A stretch of DNA of 23,524 nucleotides from Chloroflexota bacterium. Its GTDB lineage: Bacteria > Chloroflexota > Anaerolineae > J102. Of the stretch, positions 23,304 through 23,524 are shown piece after piece (the stretch's first letter is position 1; the number at the start of each line of letters is the position of its first letter). The notes below the pieces were generated by a model. It ran no database searches. It was not told the DNA's origin and saw only the letters and a program-made list of their open reading frames with translations. A program made the position numbers and the translations under genes. The stretch is taken from contig PIVW01000029.1 of assembly GCA_003353825.1 (NCBI GenBank), positions 1 to 23,524 on the forward strand. The letters run 5' to 3'.

Positions 23304-23524
23304 CATTCATACGGTGCTCGTTGGGCGAAAATCAAGTTCCTGAGCATAGGTCGATATAACAAACCGGCCAGGTCTATTCGATAGGTTAAAACGCGTGGAC
23401 GTGTTGCATGGGCACTGGGGTCGTTGAATGGGATTGATTAGATTCAAGTCAGCGCCAGTGAGATTTTTTGGATTTTGAACAATTCCGCCAAAGAAAATCC
23501 CTTTTCAAGAATGCCCAGTGCCAC

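Overview
The window looks like a chromosomal stretch from a member of the Chloroflexota (Anaerolineae/Caldilineae-like). This is inferred from protein style only: Thr/Pro-linker lipoproteins with SH3, LysM and OB domains, an M23 lipoprotein with a GPHGGW...WAALDF signature, and secreted jelly-roll/FnIII-like proteins. No rRNA or other phylogenetic marker is present. GC content is moderate, with clear AT-rich islands near 11.3-12.5 kb and 18.9-20.1 kb.

Layout: (1) 1-4.3 kb: the acidic tail of an upstream gene, a membrane-anchored acidic repeat protein with Ig-like domains, and a LysM/M23 lipoprotein. (2) 4.3-9.6 kb: housekeeping and metabolic genes, namely a dual-specificity phosphatase, a YcaQ/AlkZ-type DNA glycosylase, a class III aminotransferase, a DUF1269-like membrane protein and ribulose-phosphate 3-epimerase. 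These are separated by hairpins, including a perfect 22-bp inverted repeat, a clear terminator and a REP-like element. (3) 9.9-14.2 kb: a decayed mobile-element zone at tRNA-Leu(UAA). About 350 bp containing tRNA-Leu plus a divergent tyrosine-recombinase N-terminal remnant occurs twice, in direct orientation, about 3.86 kb apart. The upstream tRNA copy has lost its T arm. Between the copies lie a frameshifted secreted protein, an AT-rich orphan gene, a broken OB-fold lipoprotein and an SH3 lipoprotein. (4) 14.3-18.7 kb: an apparent operon of a glycosyltransferase with its catalytic core deleted, a flippase and a Clp/Hsp100 ATPase whose first ATPase site is dead. (5) 18.7-20.2 kb: a D-2-hydroxyacid dehydrogenase pseudogene interrupted by a 1.26-kb insert. 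(6) 20.3-23.5 kb: nitroreductase, NmrA-type oxidoreductase and aldo/keto reductase genes, then a gene-free tail with a second REP-like copy.

The best candidate for something undescribed is region 5. The insert has the hallmarks of an integron gene cassette sitting at a secondary site. It begins G^TTGGGC and ends with a 120-bp attC-like site whose stem pairs 14 bp around two extrahelical bases. It splits the host codons Glu-Asn-Val | Ile-Ile-Ser at a G^AT dinucleotide, and its two overlapping unknown genes are oriented as cassette genes should be. The cassette was itself modified: a 133-bp MITE with 19-bp terminal inverted repeats and a 10-bp target duplication landed on the stop codon of the second gene, and a 241-bp foldback lies between the MITE and attC. 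No integron integrase is visible in the window.
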